Source: Flavobacterium frigoritolerans (GTDB lineage Bacteria > Bacteroidota > Bacteroidia > Flavobacteriales > Flavobacteriaceae). From it: a stretch of 64,000 nt of DNA. The stretch is from contig NZ_JAOZEV010000002.1 in NCBI RefSeq assembly GCF_025847275.1, positions 310,001-374,000 on the forward strand, given 5' to 3'. A program made the translations under genes and the position numbers. The notes under the pieces were generated by a model. The model made no database searches, was not told the DNA's origin, and worked only from the letters and a program-made list of their open reading frames with translations. Position 1 is the first letter of the stretch. Each line of letters begins with the position of its first letter. Of this stretch, positions 52,909 to 63,089 are shown in pieces.

Positions 52909-54159
52909 ATGGCTTATTTATTTACGTCAGAATCTGTTAGCGAAGGACATCCGGATAAAGTTGCGGATCAAATCTCGGATGCATTAATTGATAATTTTTT
53001 AGCATTTGATGCTGATTCTAAAGTAGCTTGTGAAACTTTGGTAACTACTGGGCAAGTAATTTTGGCTGGTGAAGTAAAATCAAACACCTATTTAGATGTA
53101 CAACAAATCGCTCGCGATGTAATCAGAAAAATTGGTTATACGAAAAGCGAATATATGTTTGAGGCAAACTCTTGCGGAATTTTATCTGCAATTCACGAAC
53201 AATCTGCTGATATTAACCAAGGTGTTGACAGAGCTAATCCTGAAGAACAAGGAGCTGGTGACCAAGGAATGATGTTTGGTTATGCAACTAATGAAACTGA
53301 AAATTATATGCCTTTGGCACTTGATTTATCTCATAAATTATTACAAGAATTAGCTATTTTAAGACGCGAAAATAAAGAAATCACTTATTTACGTCCTGAT
53401 GCTAAATCTCAAGTAACATTAGAATATAGTGATGACAATAAGCCAACTCGTATTGATGCAATTGTAATATCTACTCAACACGATGATTTTGATGAAGAGG
53501 CTGTAATGCTTGCTAAAATCAAAAAGGATATTATCGAAATTCTTATCCCAAGAATTATTGCTAAAAACCCAACTCACGCACATTTATTCAATGATAAAAT
53601 TCAATATCATATTAACCCAACAGGAAAATTCGTAATTGGAGGTCCTCACGGAGATACTGGATTAACAGGAAGAAAAATCATTGTTGATACTTACGGTGGT
53701 AAAGGTGCTCACGGTGGTGGTGCATTCTCTGGAAAAGATCCAAGTAAAGTAGATAGAAGTGCTGCTTATGCAACACGTCATATCGCTAAAAACTTAGTTG
53801 CTGCTGGTATTGCTGATGAAATCTTGGTACAAGTTTCTTATGCAATTGGTGTTGCTAAACCAATGGGTATTTTTATTGATACTTATGGAACATCTAAAGT
53901 AAACTTAACTAACGGTGAAATCGCTAAAAAAGTAGAAGCTATTTTTGATATGCGTCCTTACTTTATCGAACAACGTTTAAAATTAAGAAATCCAATTTAT
54001 AGCGAAACTGCTGCTTACGGACACATGGGACGTAAACCAGAAACTGTAACTAAAACTTTTTCTGCTCCAGGTGGAAACGAGAAAACAGTTACTGTAGAAT
54101 TGTTTACATGGGAAAAACTTGATTTTGTTGATCAGGTAAAAGCTGCTTTTGGATTATAA
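52909..54159 (+). CDS. metK: S-adenosylmethionine synthetase
   Basis: A 416-residue enzyme making SAM from methionine and ATP. Motifs are [15 protein letters not shown] (residues 12-26), [32 protein letters not shown] and [20 protein letters not shown]. It is a little longer than the E. coli enzyme (384) as in other Bacteroidetes. The SAM-II-like riboswitch in its 5' leader would give end-product control. It ends before a strong terminator. Confidence 0.97.
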   Translation: MAYLFTSESVSEGHPDKVADQISDALIDNFLAFDADSKVACETLVTTGQVILAGEVKSNTYLDVQQIARDVIRKIGYTKSEYMFEANSCGILSAIHEQSADINQGVDRANPEEQGAGDQGMMFGYATNETENYMPLALDLSHKLLQELAILRRENKEITYLRPDAKSQVTLEYSDDNKPTRIDAIVISTQHDDFDEEAVMLAKIKKDIIEILIPRIIAKNPTHAHLFNDKIQYHINPTGKFVIGGPHGDTGLTGRKIIVDTYGGKGAHGGGAFSGKDPSKVDRSAAYATRHIAKNLVAAGIADEILVQVSYAIGVAKPMGIFIDTYGTSKVNLTNGEIAKKVEAIFDMRPYFIEQRLKLRNPIYSETAAYGHMGRKPETVTKTFSAPGGNEKTVTVELFTWEKLDFVDQVKAAFGL

Positions 54160-54206
54160 TTTGAAGTTCTTTTTAGAATCTTATAAATAAATCTTAGTAT
54201 ATATTA

Positions 54207-54244
54207 AACCCCGAAATTTGCAAATGCAGACTTCGGGGTTTTTC
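54207..54244 (+). terminator. Intrinsic terminator after metK
   Basis: AAACCCCGAA and TTCGGGGTTT pair, with loop ATTTGCAAATGCAGAC, followed by a T-run. Confidence 0.85.
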
Positions 54245-54299
54245 TTTGGCTATGTGCTTCGATTTTCTTTCCTTCGCACAACAAAACCTACCAAAAAAA

Positions 54300-56075
54300 A
54301 TGGCTAAATTCCCTTCATTCCAGAACGTTTTAAACACAACGCAAAGAACAATTCTTAGATTTCCATTAGAATTTTTAATCTCGATTACAGGAACTATTCT
54401 GGCTATTTTCCTCAACGAAGCAGAATATGACGACCCTAACAAAGAACTTTATGTAAAAGCTTTAATGAGTTCTTCTTTATGCCTGGTTTTATTCCTTTCT
54501 GCTAGTTTATTCTTTATAGCTGCAAAGAAAAACAACCTGCTACGCTACTTAACCAGCATCATACTAGGATCTTTGATCTTTCTATTTGTTTTTAACTTTC
54601 ATGAAGATATTACAGACATCGAAATACAACAATTTATAGTTCTAAACATTGCGCTCCATTTATTAGTTTCATTTGCAGGTTTTTTACCAAGAGCATACAA
54701 TCAGGATGAATTTTGGGAATTTAACAAACAACTTTTTCTCCGAATTTTAACAGCTGGCTTATACAGTATTGTGCTATACGCTGGTTTAGCTTTGGCAATA
54801 TTAGCTATTGATAAATTATTTCATGTAGAATTTTATAACCATATTTATTTTCATATCTTTTTTATCATCAGCGGAATTTTTAATACTACTTTCTTTTTAA
54901 GCGGAGTTCCTGAAACCAATAATGAGCAAGTCCCTTTAATTCTTAATTACCCAAAAGGGCTTAAAAACTTTACTCAATATGTCTTATTACCTTTAATAAG
55001 TTTATACTTGGTGATTTTGATATGTTATGAAGCAAAAATTCTTGTAACACTGTCTTTGCCTGTTGGGTGGGTTTCTTATCTTGTTTTGGTATTTGCTATT
55101 TTCGGAATTCTTTCTTTTTTATTGGTTCATCCTATTGCAACCGAAAAAGCTAATCTCTGGATAAGAACTTTCAATCGTTTGTTTTATTTTCTATTAATTC
55201 CGCTATTGGGATTACTTTTTTGGGCAATTTTGTACCGAATAAATCTTTACGGATTTACACATGAACGTTATTATGTTTTGTTATTATCGATATGGCTTAC
55301 AATAGTTGTAGCCTATTTTTTAATTCAGAAACAGCCTAAAATAAAATTCATTCCAATAAGTATGTGTTTGGCAGCTTTACTTTCGTTAGTTGGTCCTCAG
55401 AGCGCTAATTCTATTTCAAAATACAGTCAATTATCAAGATTTGAAATGTATATAGAAAAGGGTAAAAAAGAAAAACTAGCTTTTGAGCACGAAAAGGCTT
55501 TAAGTAGTATTGTTTCATTTTTACAAGACAATTATGGTATAGAAGTTATGGTTCCTTATGCTAAAACTAAATTAGAAGCTTTACTTAAAAAAGATAAATT
55601 TCCTAGTGATCAGGAAATAATGAATAGTCTGGGGTTTGAATATCGATATGAATATGACCGAAAAAATGATTTAGATACTAATTTCTACTATTATTTATAT
55701 GAAAATGAAGATAATCAAGTAACAAACATTCACGGGCAAGACTTTTTGTTTACACTATCTTATAACAATACTTTTAAATGCGACAATTGCACTTCAATAG
55801 ATGGAAAGAGTTATACCATAAAATCTAAAAAAACCGATTATGGTTTGGATTTACAAATCAATCAGGACATAGTTCCTTTAAAAATAAATGATTTTGTAAA
55901 TGCAAATTCTAACTTTAGAAGAAATAATCATACAAATGAAAAAGTGATTCAAAAAGTAGATAATCCAAAATACACGATCACTTTAACTTATGTTAGTGCT
56001 AATGGTAACATTGTAAAGGGAAAGAAAATCTTAACCAATTGCCTGATTAAAGTAATGGTTGGTATTAAAAAATAA
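54300..56075 (+). CDS. DUF4153 multi-pass membrane protein
   Basis: A 591-residue protein whose N-terminal two thirds hold about twelve membrane segments (for example FPLEFLISITGTILAIFL, SSLCLVLFLSASLFFIAA, VSYLVLVFAIFGILSFLLV). A soluble C-terminal part of about 200 residues contains a CDNC cysteine pair. The start at 54300 (MAKFPSFQNVLNTTQRT) is preferred to one 54 bases upstream that overlaps the terminator region. The domain is annotated as DUF4153 in related genomes; its function is not known. Confidence 0.75.
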   Translation: MAKFPSFQNVLNTTQRTILRFPLEFLISITGTILAIFLNEAEYDDPNKELYVKALMSSSLCLVLFLSASLFFIAAKKNNLLRYLTSIILGSLIFLFVFNFHEDITDIEIQQFIVLNIALHLLVSFAGFLPRAYNQDEFWEFNKQLFLRILTAGLYSIVLYAGLALAILAIDKLFHVEFYNHIYFHIFFIISGIFNTTFFLSGVPETNNEQVPLILNYPKGLKNFTQYVLLPLISLYLVILICYEAKILVTLSLPVGWVSYLVLVFAIFGILSFLLVHPIATEKANLWIRTFNRLFYFLLIPLLGLLFWAILYRINLYGFTHERYYVLLLSIWLTIVVAYFLIQKQPKIKFIPISMCLAALLSLVGPQSANSISKYSQLSRFEMYIEKGKKEKLAFEHEKALSSIVSFLQDNYGIEVMVPYAKTKLEALLKKDKFPSDQEIMNSLGFEYRYEYDRKNDLDTNFYYYLYENEDNQVTNIHGQDFLFTLSYNNTFKCDNCTSIDGKSYTIKSKKTDYGLDLQINQDIVPLKINDFVNANSNFRRNNHTNEKVIQKVDNPKYTITLTYVSANGNIVKGKKILTNCLIKVMVGIKK

Positions 56076-56123
56076 AAAGGCAAACCCGACAGGATTAAAA
56101 TCTTGTCGGGTTTGCCTTTTTAT
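56076..56123. terminator. Bidirectional terminator between convergent genes
   Basis: AAAAAGGCAAACCCGACA pairs with TGTCGGGTTTGCCTTTTT around a short A/T loop, a strong long stem shared by the DUF4153 gene and the convergent gene. Confidence 0.92.
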
Positions 56124-56142
56124 TTCAGATGAATAACGAAAT

Positions 56143-58347
56143 CTAATAGGTCCCGTTTTGCATTTTAACCAATGTTTCCTGAATTTCTATCTTAGTTTCT
56201 TCCTCAACATCCTTGAAAAACTGTACAGCTAATTGTTGTGTTTTAATTGCTTTATCTTTTTGTCCGTCTTTATAATATAATTGTGCTAATGTATCCAGAT
56301 AATAAGGATCATTCTTTTTAACGACTAAACTATATTCTGACCATTTAATTGCTTTCTTGATAAAAGCAGCATCGGTAGAATGTAATACTGTAAACCAAGC
56401 AACATCATTACAAAGATTCGTATGGTATTCTTTAAACTCTCTCCAGCCGTAATAAGAGGTAGAGACATCTGCACTATACATTTCGTCTAGTCTTTGGATT
56501 ACATTCTCCTGCGTTACCAACATCTTATTGAAATAAGCGTCAAACTCTTTTAAATATAAATTATCAGGATCTCCATTAGCTGCATTAGCTGCCAAATAAG
56601 AGAAGTAACTTCTATAAGATTCAAAATTGCCTTTTCCGCCAGAGATTAATTTCCGATATGTTTCCATTACTCTTTTCTCATCAGATTTTTCCACAACTCC
56701 ACCATCAGCATACAAAATGGCATTATTTTGTAAAGTACTCGAGATTTCTGAGCTTATATCTCCTATTGCAACACGTGTATCATCTTTGGCATTGTATTCT
56801 TGACTTTGCGCTTCGATAGCATCATAATGTTTCAGCAAGTAATCTATCGATTTAAAATCGGTATCATTTAAAACTTTATCTGTTTTAAAAATTACTTTAT
56901 TAAGCCCTGCACTCTTAATTTCTGCCAGAATAGATTCTACAAGCATCATATTAGGTTTTGTATCTTTCTGATGCGCTATAATAATTTTTTCCCAAACTGA
57001 CTGTACTTGTTTTTTATCCAAAGTAGATTTAGCAAATTTAAAATCCCCTTCAACTGGCTCATCACTATAATAATCATCTGATATACCCACAAATACCGAA
57101 ACAGCATTAAACGCTTTTATCAAATCAGCATCACTAGCCTTTTTATTGGTAATGACTTTACTAAAATCAGCCAAAGCGCTTGCTTTTTTAAGCTTAATAT
57201 AAAGAACATCGTAATACGTAAACTGATATTGTTTATCGACTAAATTTGATTTTGCAGTCGCAAGAATAGTATCATTCCCATCCAATATAATTATACTTGG
57301 TGAGTCTGACATATTATTTTTCTTCAACCAGCTTTTATCATTCTTGTTAGTCAAATAGTAATTATAAACATCATATTTAGGATCATATGCTTCATAAAAA
57401 TTATATCCTATAGCCTCTTGTTGACTTATAATAAAGGCATCAAAATAGGCTTGAGCCGATTTATTATCGATATCATTATAAACAATCAAAAATTTATTGT
57501 CTGCAGCCTTAGTTACTTTTATAGCATCTGCCAAAGAACTCTCTACTTTAAGTTTAAAATCTACTCTTGGGGCAACATCATAAACTTCTGGTGCAACACC
57601 ATCAACAGTAATACCCTCATCTTTTCCTGGATAGGTCCAATCTTTAATATTTTTACTCTCCAGAGGAAGCAACTTTGTTTTTACTAATTCCTGATTGAGC
57701 AATTTTGCGTTTTGAAAAATCAACGGATTTTTACCCGATATTTCAAAAACTGTCAACTCATTTGTCTTTTTATCGAAGAACCCTTTTAGCTCTGGATTAT
57801 CCGAATATGGCTGGTATTCTATAGTTACTTCTGTGGCTTTATCTGGCACTGCAAATTTTAATATTTTACTTGGCGTACCGCTACTATATCCTTCATAAAC
57901 AAGATATAAAAATTGTTCATGGTCAATCTCAAAATTAAGACCTGAGTCTGCTGTTTCATCATCTACTAATTGAATATCAGAAATTCTCTGATACTTAACA
58001 GGATCAGTTCCGTTCTGAGTACCGATGTAGAAACCATAATACAAAGATTCCATGAATTTTACTTTAATTTTCCCCACACTCACAGGTGTATCGTAAGCAT
58101 AATCAACATTAAAAATAACTCCATCTCTATTTTTACCTTTCAGCAATAAAGAATCATTTTTCACTTCATAATCACCTTCCAGAAATACAAGTTCATACTT
58201 ATTGTTTTCAAGTAAATTCAATTTTAGATTCAGACCTTGGTCATTATCTTTAGATAAATAAGACCCTTTCTCGATAGTTTGAGCTTGAACAAATGAAAAT
58301 GATGTTACAAAAAAAAGGACTAAAGTATTCAACAAAAAATTTCGCAT
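56143..58347 (-). CDS. Secreted protein with C-terminal TPR-like region
   Basis: A 734-residue periplasmic or secreted protein. Signal peptide LNTLVLFFVTSFSFVQA. The first third is beta-rich; a middle part with NDTILATAKSNLVDKQYQ and the surrounding segment could be thioredoxin-like but lacks CxxC. The C-terminus (about residues 640-734) has a TPR-like repeat (LDTLAQLYYKDGQKDKAIKT). I do not recognise a functional family. Its upstream region is shared with the divergent gene at 58693. Confidence 0.6.
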   Translation of the reverse strand: MRNFLLNTLVLFFVTSFSFVQAQTIEKGSYLSKDNDQGLNLKLNLLENNKYELVFLEGDYEVKNDSLLLKGKNRDGVIFNVDYAYDTPVSVGKIKVKFMESLYYGFYIGTQNGTDPVKYQRISDIQLVDDETADSGLNFEIDHEQFLYLVYEGYSSGTPSKILKFAVPDKATEVTIEYQPYSDNPELKGFFDKKTNELTVFEISGKNPLIFQNAKLLNQELVKTKLLPLESKNIKDWTYPGKDEGITVDGVAPEVYDVAPRVDFKLKVESSLADAIKVTKAADNKFLIVYNDIDNKSAQAYFDAFIISQQEAIGYNFYEAYDPKYDVYNYYLTNKNDKSWLKKNNMSDSPSIIILDGNDTILATAKSNLVDKQYQFTYYDVLYIKLKKASALADFSKVITNKKASDADLIKAFNAVSVFVGISDDYYSDEPVEGDFKFAKSTLDKKQVQSVWEKIIIAHQKDTKPNMMLVESILAEIKSAGLNKVIFKTDKVLNDTDFKSIDYLLKHYDAIEAQSQEYNAKDDTRVAIGDISSEISSTLQNNAILYADGGVVEKSDEKRVMETYRKLISGGKGNFESYRSYFSYLAANAANGDPDNLYLKEFDAYFNKMLVTQENVIQRLDEMYSADVSTSYYGWREFKEYHTNLCNDVAWFTVLHSTDAAFIKKAIKWSEYSLVVKKNDPYYLDTLAQLYYKDGQKDKAIKTQQLAVQFFKDVEEETKIEIQETLVKMQNGTY

Positions 58348-58531
58348 ATAAATTATATTTTGTTAATAATAAGCTACACAAATATATCCTCTTTTTTAAA
58401 ACAAAAAATGATTCGTAATTAAAAAACTACAAATTATTTTTCACCAAAAAACAATATACATAAAGACCGAACAATGTACTACTATTACTTATAGCACACA
58501 GGAAAAACTATCATCATTAAAATATTATCAT

Positions 58532-58612
58532 CTACCCAAATAGATAGACAAATAAGTATTTAAATAAGATTATCATGAAAAAGCCGTTCTATACATATTA
58601 ACTACCCAAATA
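58532..58612. repeat. Pair of direct repeats in a divergent intergenic region
   Basis: CTACCCAAATA, two bases, TAGAC occurs at 58532-58549 and again from 58602, 70 bases apart, each followed by an AAGTATTT word. Possible paired regulator sites. A -7 element TATTTTTG at 58640-58647 lies just after the second copy. Confidence 0.45.
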
Positions 58613-58692
58613 ATTAGACTAAAACAAATAGCAATTAAGTATTTTTGTAATTTGGCCTATTCAAAATCTGAGTTATTAAAACCAAAACGACA

Positions 58693-59496
58693 ATGTATAA
58701 AAATTTGATCTTTCTGATTCTTATTAGCTCATTTTCAGCAGCTTTTTCGCAGGATAAGAAAATACAGATTACTACAATAAATAGTATAAACTTTGATGCC
58801 GATCAATTTTCAGGGATTGATTCTTTTGGTTTCTCTTATTTAATAAAGGACAATCGATTTATTAAGACCAACGGCAAAGATGCTTACGAATATAAAAATA
58901 TCTCTTTAGGAAAAATTACTAAAGTTGATATAGAAAACCCTCTTAAAGTGGCTCTATTTTATGAAGATTTTAATACTGTAATTTTACTTGACAATCAGTT
59001 TAACGAAACAAATAGAATTAATTTTTCAAAAAACACAACTCCTATCCTTGCTTCTGGAATTGGAATCGCCTCACAAAACCAACTTTGGATTTACAATACA
59101 TTAAACCAACAAATAGGTCTTTATAATTATTTAAAGGATGAGTATAAAACCGTTTCAACACCTCTCTCGGGAAACATAAAATACTACCAATCGAATTTCA
59201 ACGTTTTTTATTGGATAGACGAAAAGAACAATTGGTTTTCATGTGATATCTTTGGAAAAGTAGTCGCTTTAGGAAAAATACCCGATTTTGATGATTTAAC
59301 TATTTTGAACAATCATCAATATATTTTTAAGAAGACTAATTTGTTGTTTTTTAAAGACATCAGTAAGCACGAAATAGGAAATCCATTGCAAATTGAAATT
59401 TCAGAAAAAACGTTTGGGAATTTCTACTACAAAGACCAAATTTTATCTATTTTTACATTTGGAGGAATTACAAATTATAAAATCATAATACCGTAA
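58693..59496 (+). CDS. Secreted beta-propeller-like hypothetical protein
   Basis: A 267-residue protein with signal peptide LIFLILISSFSAAFSQ. The mature part is beta-rich with repeated D/N-x-aromatic patterns (VILLDNQFNETNRINFS, QLWIYNTLNQQIGLYNY), suggesting a partial propeller. Its stop overlaps the start of the deoxynucleoside kinase by one base, so the two are translated together; the link between them is not understood. Confidence 0.6.
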   Translation: MYKNLIFLILISSFSAAFSQDKKIQITTINSINFDADQFSGIDSFGFSYLIKDNRFIKTNGKDAYEYKNISLGKITKVDIENPLKVALFYEDFNTVILLDNQFNETNRINFSKNTTPILASGIGIASQNQLWIYNTLNQQIGLYNYLKDEYKTVSTPLSGNIKYYQSNFNVFYWIDEKNNWFSCDIFGKVVALGKIPDFDDLTILNNHQYIFKKTNLLFFKDISKHEIGNPLQIEISEKTFGNFYYKDQILSIFTFGGITNYKIIIP

Positions 59497-60110
59497 TGCA
59501 CATAGCAATAGCAGGAAACATAGGCGCAGGAAAAACAACTCTAACGAAATTACTAGCCAAACATTTCAAATGGGAGCCCCATTTTGAGGATGTGGTTGAC
59601 AATCCATATTTGGATGATTTTTACCATCAAATGGAGCGTTGGTCGTTTAATTTGCAAATTTATTTCTTAAACAGCAGATTTCGCCAAGTGCAGCAAATTC
59701 GTGAAAGTGGTAAAAAAATCATTCAAGATAGAACCATTTATGAAGATGCTTATATTTTTGCTCCAAACTTGTATTCGATGGGCTTAATGACAAGTCGTGA
59801 TTTTCAAAATTACACTTCTTTGTTTGAACTAATGGAAACATTGGTAAAACCACCCGATTTATTAATCTACCTAAGAAGTTCTATTCCAAATTTAGTAGGG
59901 CAGATACACAAACGTGGCCGTGAATATGAAAATTCTATTTCTATTGATTATTTGAGCCGTCTGAACGAGCGTTACGAAGCTTGGGTACAAACTTATACTA
60001 AAGGAAAACTTTTAATAATTGATGTTGATAATATAAATTTCGTAGATAATCCAGAGGACTTAGGAGATATCATTAATAGAATTGATGCTGAACTAAACGG
60101 ATTATTTTAA
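59496..60110 (+). CDS. Deoxynucleoside kinase
   Basis: A 204-residue salvage enzyme phosphorylating a deoxynucleoside with ATP. P-loop GNIGAGKTTLTK (about residues 7-18), the substrate-pocket Glu in EDVVDNPYLDDFY, the DRTIYED motif (about 78-84) equivalent to DRS/ERS, and the lid RGREYEN. Of the dCK/dGK/dAK family; the base specificity is not visible. Its start overlaps the preceding gene's stop by one base. Confidence 0.88.
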   Translation: MHIAIAGNIGAGKTTLTKLLAKHFKWEPHFEDVVDNPYLDDFYHQMERWSFNLQIYFLNSRFRQVQQIRESGKKIIQDRTIYEDAYIFAPNLYSMGLMTSRDFQNYTSLFELMETLVKPPDLLIYLRSSIPNLVGQIHKRGREYENSISIDYLSRLNERYEAWVQTYTKGKLLIIDVDNINFVDNPEDLGDIINRIDAELNGLF

Positions 60111-60113
60111 CAT

Positions 60114-60148
60114 AAAAAAATGCCTCTAAATTATCTAGAGGCATTTTT
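60114..60148 (+). terminator. Intrinsic terminator after the deoxynucleoside kinase
   Basis: AAATGCCTCTA pairs with TAGAGGCATTT, followed by a T-run. The stem is perfect. Confidence 0.9.
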
Positions 60149-60224
60149 TGTTTCTACACAGTATTGTCAAAGTGCAAGACCAAAAGTGTAAGAAACTTTA
60201 GTTTTACGCAAAACAATCCAAAAC

Positions 60225-60326
60225 TTGTCATTTCAACGAAGAAGAAACCTGCACTGTAAAATCGACAAAGATTGATATTTGCTAACGGAGTTTCTTATGA
60301 AGATTTCTCCTTCGTCGAAATGACAA
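60225..60326. repeat. Imperfect inverted repeat of TTGTCATTTC type
   Basis: TTGTCATTTC-ACGAAG-AGAAA at 60225-60247 and TTTCTCCTTCGTCGAAATGACAA at 60304-60326 (split here into TTTCTCCTTCGT and CGAAATGACAA) pair with few mismatches around a loop of about 55 bases. It looks like a Flavobacterium-type intergenic repeat; the rest of 60149-60422 shows no gene. Confidence 0.7.
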
Positions 60327-60422
60327 AAATGCGCAGGCCAACATTAAACTTGAGCTTTTATCAAAGTTCTTCACACTCTTTGTGCAAGACCTTGATAATG
60401 TTAATTGGGCTAAGTCAACTAC

Positions 60423-62978
60423 TTATTTCAAGGCATCTATTTGTGCATTTACTTCTGCTTCGGTTCCTTTAAATGTTTTAGTATCAACTTTTCCATTCTT
60501 TGTGGTTATAACCGTTCCTACAACCTGACCATTTACGTTTACAATTTCTACACGAACTGCATCTGTTTTGGTATATTTAGTTGTATCAAAACAATCGGTT
60601 CTTTTGTGAAGGTATTTTCCTTTTGCATCATAATTTGCCAAGCATTTTGCTGTTTCTTCTGGACTGCATCCTTTTTCTTTACACATTTGTGCACATTCTT
60701 CTCTGGTCATTGTTGCCATTTTAGACATATCACATTTAGAATGTCCATCATGCATTTCTGTTTTTGCACAACAAGAGCCCCCTGTTGCCATTCCCGAAAC
60801 CGAATGCCCTTCTCCTAATATTGGTGCAATTACCAACCCTATCAAACAAGTTAGCTTTATCAAAATATTCATTGATGGCCCTGAGGTATCTTTAAATGGA
60901 TCTCCAACTGTATCTCCTGTTACTGCTGCTTTATGAGCATCTGAGCCTTTATAAGTCATTTCTCCATTAATAAGTACTCCTGCTTCAAAAGATTTTTTTG
61001 CGTTATCCCAAGCTCCTCCTGCATTATTTTGAAAAACTGCCCAAAGAACTCCCGAAACAGTAACTCCAGCCATATAACCTCCAAGCATTTCGGCGATCAG
61101 TTGGTTATTACTTCCGTAAACTAATTTTCCTAAAAGTACAATTGCAATAGGAAAACCAATTGTTAAGATTCCTGGAAGCATCATCTCGCGTAAAGCGGCT
61201 TTAGTCGAAATATCTACACATTTTGCATATTCTGGTTTTCCAGTTCCTTCCATGATTCCAGGGATTTCTCTAAACTGGCGACGTACTTCATATACCATGT
61301 CCATCGCTGCTTTTCCAACAGAGTTCATAGCCAAAGCTGAGAAAACTACTGGAATCATTCCACCCACAAAAAGCATTGCTAAAACTGGTGCTTTAAAAAT
61401 ATTGATTCCGTCAATTCCTGTAAAAGTTACATACGCTGCAAACAATGCTAATGAAGTTAATGCTGCCGAAGCAATTGCAAATCCTTTTCCTGTTGCTGCT
61501 GTAGTATTTCCTACTGAGTCTAGAATATCTGTTCTTGTACGTACCTCTTTTGGTAATTCGCTCATTTCAGCGATTCCTCCTGCATTATCCGATATTGGAC
61601 CAAAAGCATCAATTGCTAATTGCATCGCAGTTGTAGCCATCATTGCTGATGCTGCTAATGCTACTCCGTAAAACCCAGCTAACGCATAAGAAATCCAAAT
61701 TGCTGCAGCAAATAGTAATACTGTTGGAAAAGTAGAAATCATTCCTGTTGCTAAACCTGCAATTACGTTTGTCCCAGCACCTGTAGATGATTTTTGTACT
61801 ATTGCCAATACTGGTTTTGTACCTAATCCTGTATAATATTCCGTAACAGAAGAAATAGCTCCTCCTACAATTAACCCAACAATAGTCGCATAGAAAACAC
61901 GCATTGAAGAAATATCTTTCGAACCTTCACCAAAGAAACTCATCGTCATCGTTTCTGGCAACATATATTGCACTAAGAAGAAACAGGCAATTGCTGTTAA
62001 AACAATCGAAACCCAGTTTCCTATATTCAATGCTTTTTGCACTTGTGCTTCCTTTGCATTATCATCGGATATTTTTACCAATGTCGTTCCTATAATAGAG
62101 AATAAAATTCCGAAACCTGCAATCGCCATTGGCAACAAAATTGGTCCTATACCTCCAAAAGCATCCTGAATGTTTCCACCCATATCCTTTATCACATAAT
62201 TACCAAGAACCATTGCGGCTAAAACTGTTGCAACATACGATCCAAATAAATCAGCTCCCATCCCTGCAACGTCACCAACATTATCACCCACATTATCGGC
62301 AATTGTTGCTGGATTACGAGGGTCATCTTCTGGAATTCCTGCTTCGACTTTACCAACTAAATCGGCACCTACATCAGCAGCTTTGGTATATATACCTCCA
62401 CCAACTCTTGCAAATAATGCAATCGATTCAGCTCCTAATGAAAATCCTGCTAATGTTTCCAGAACTTTGGTCATATCTTCAGATGAAGTCCAAACTCCAT
62501 TCATAAATACCTGAAAAAATACTATAAAAAAACCGGTCAACCCTAAAACAGCTAATCCGGCAACTCCTAATCCCATAACGGTTCCACCGCCAAAAGATAC
62601 TTTTAATGCTTGTGGCAAACTGGTTCTTGCCGCTTGCGTTGTTCTAACATTGGTTTTTGTTGCTATCTTCATTCCCATATTTCCTGCTAATGCCGAAAAA
62701 AATGCTCCGAAAATAAAAGCTACAACTATTAATATATGTGTGGTAGGAACTATAAATGAAATTCCCGCTAAAACAATACTTGCTCCAATTACAAAAAAAG
62801 TAAGCAATCGATACTCGGCTTTCAGGAAAGCTAATGCTCCTTCATAAATGTGGTCTGAAATAGCTTTCATCTTGCCATCGCCAGCATCTTGTTTTAACAC
62901 CCAAGTCCTTTTTATTGCCATGAAAAGTAATCCTATAATTGCCATAACAATTGGCAAATAAATCATAAATGCATTCAT
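60423..62978 (-). CDS. hppA: K+-dependent membrane pyrophosphatase (H+- or Na+-translocating) with Cys-rich C-terminal extension
   Basis: An 851-residue integral membrane pump coupled to PPi hydrolysis, with about 16 helices. The catalytic loop is DVGADLVGKVEAGIPEDDPRNPATIADNVGDNVGD (in two parts: DVGADLVGKVEAG and DNVGDNVGD). GNTTAATGKG has Ala where K+-independent enzymes have Lys, so it should need K+. After the last helix (about residue 735) an extra segment of about 115 residues contains GGSCCAKT, SKCDMSKM, REECAQMCKEKGCSPEE and a beta-rich end; this is not part of the usual enzyme. The ion transported cannot be told by eye. Confidence 0.92.
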   Translation of the reverse strand: MNAFMIYLPIVMAIIGLLFMAIKRTWVLKQDAGDGKMKAISDHIYEGALAFLKAEYRLLTFFVIGASIVLAGISFIVPTTHILIVVAFIFGAFFSALAGNMGMKIATKTNVRTTQAARTSLPQALKVSFGGGTVMGLGVAGLAVLGLTGFFIVFFQVFMNGVWTSSEDMTKVLETLAGFSLGAESIALFARVGGGIYTKAADVGADLVGKVEAGIPEDDPRNPATIADNVGDNVGDVAGMGADLFGSYVATVLAAMVLGNYVIKDMGGNIQDAFGGIGPILLPMAIAGFGILFSIIGTTLVKISDDNAKEAQVQKALNIGNWVSIVLTAIACFFLVQYMLPETMTMSFFGEGSKDISSMRVFYATIVGLIVGGAISSVTEYYTGLGTKPVLAIVQKSSTGAGTNVIAGLATGMISTFPTVLLFAAAIWISYALAGFYGVALAASAMMATTAMQLAIDAFGPISDNAGGIAEMSELPKEVRTRTDILDSVGNTTAATGKGFAIASAALTSLALFAAYVTFTGIDGINIFKAPVLAMLFVGGMIPVVFSALAMNSVGKAAMDMVYEVRRQFREIPGIMEGTGKPEYAKCVDISTKAALREMMLPGILTIGFPIAIVLLGKLVYGSNNQLIAEMLGGYMAGVTVSGVLWAVFQNNAGGAWDNAKKSFEAGVLINGEMTYKGSDAHKAAVTGDTVGDPFKDTSGPSMNILIKLTCLIGLVIAPILGEGHSVSGMATGGSCCAKTEMHDGHSKCDMSKMATMTREECAQMCKEKGCSPEETAKCLANYDAKGKYLHKRTDCFDTTKYTKTDAVRVEIVNVNGQVVGTVITTKNGKVDTKTFKGTEAEVNAQIDALK

Positions 62979-63032
62979 AATATTTTAATGGTTTTGGTTA
63001 ATAGTCAATAAACTAACAAAACGAATTTAAAC

Positions 63033-63069
63033 AAAAAAGCAATACTCTTAACAGAGTATTGCTTTTTTT
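63033..63069 (-). terminator. Intrinsic terminator between ppa and hppA
   Basis: AGCAATACTC pairs with GAGTATTGCT around TTAACA, with A6/T7 flanks. It lies after the ppa stop on the minus strand, so hppA is transcribed separately. Confidence 0.9.
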
Positions 63070-63089
63070 ATAAAATATGAAGGCAAAAA

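Noticed and set aside
62129..62506. 125-codon His/Gln/Leu-rich plus-strand frame
   Set aside because: Antisense shadow of the membrane pyrophosphatase with biased composition typical of a reversed coding strand.
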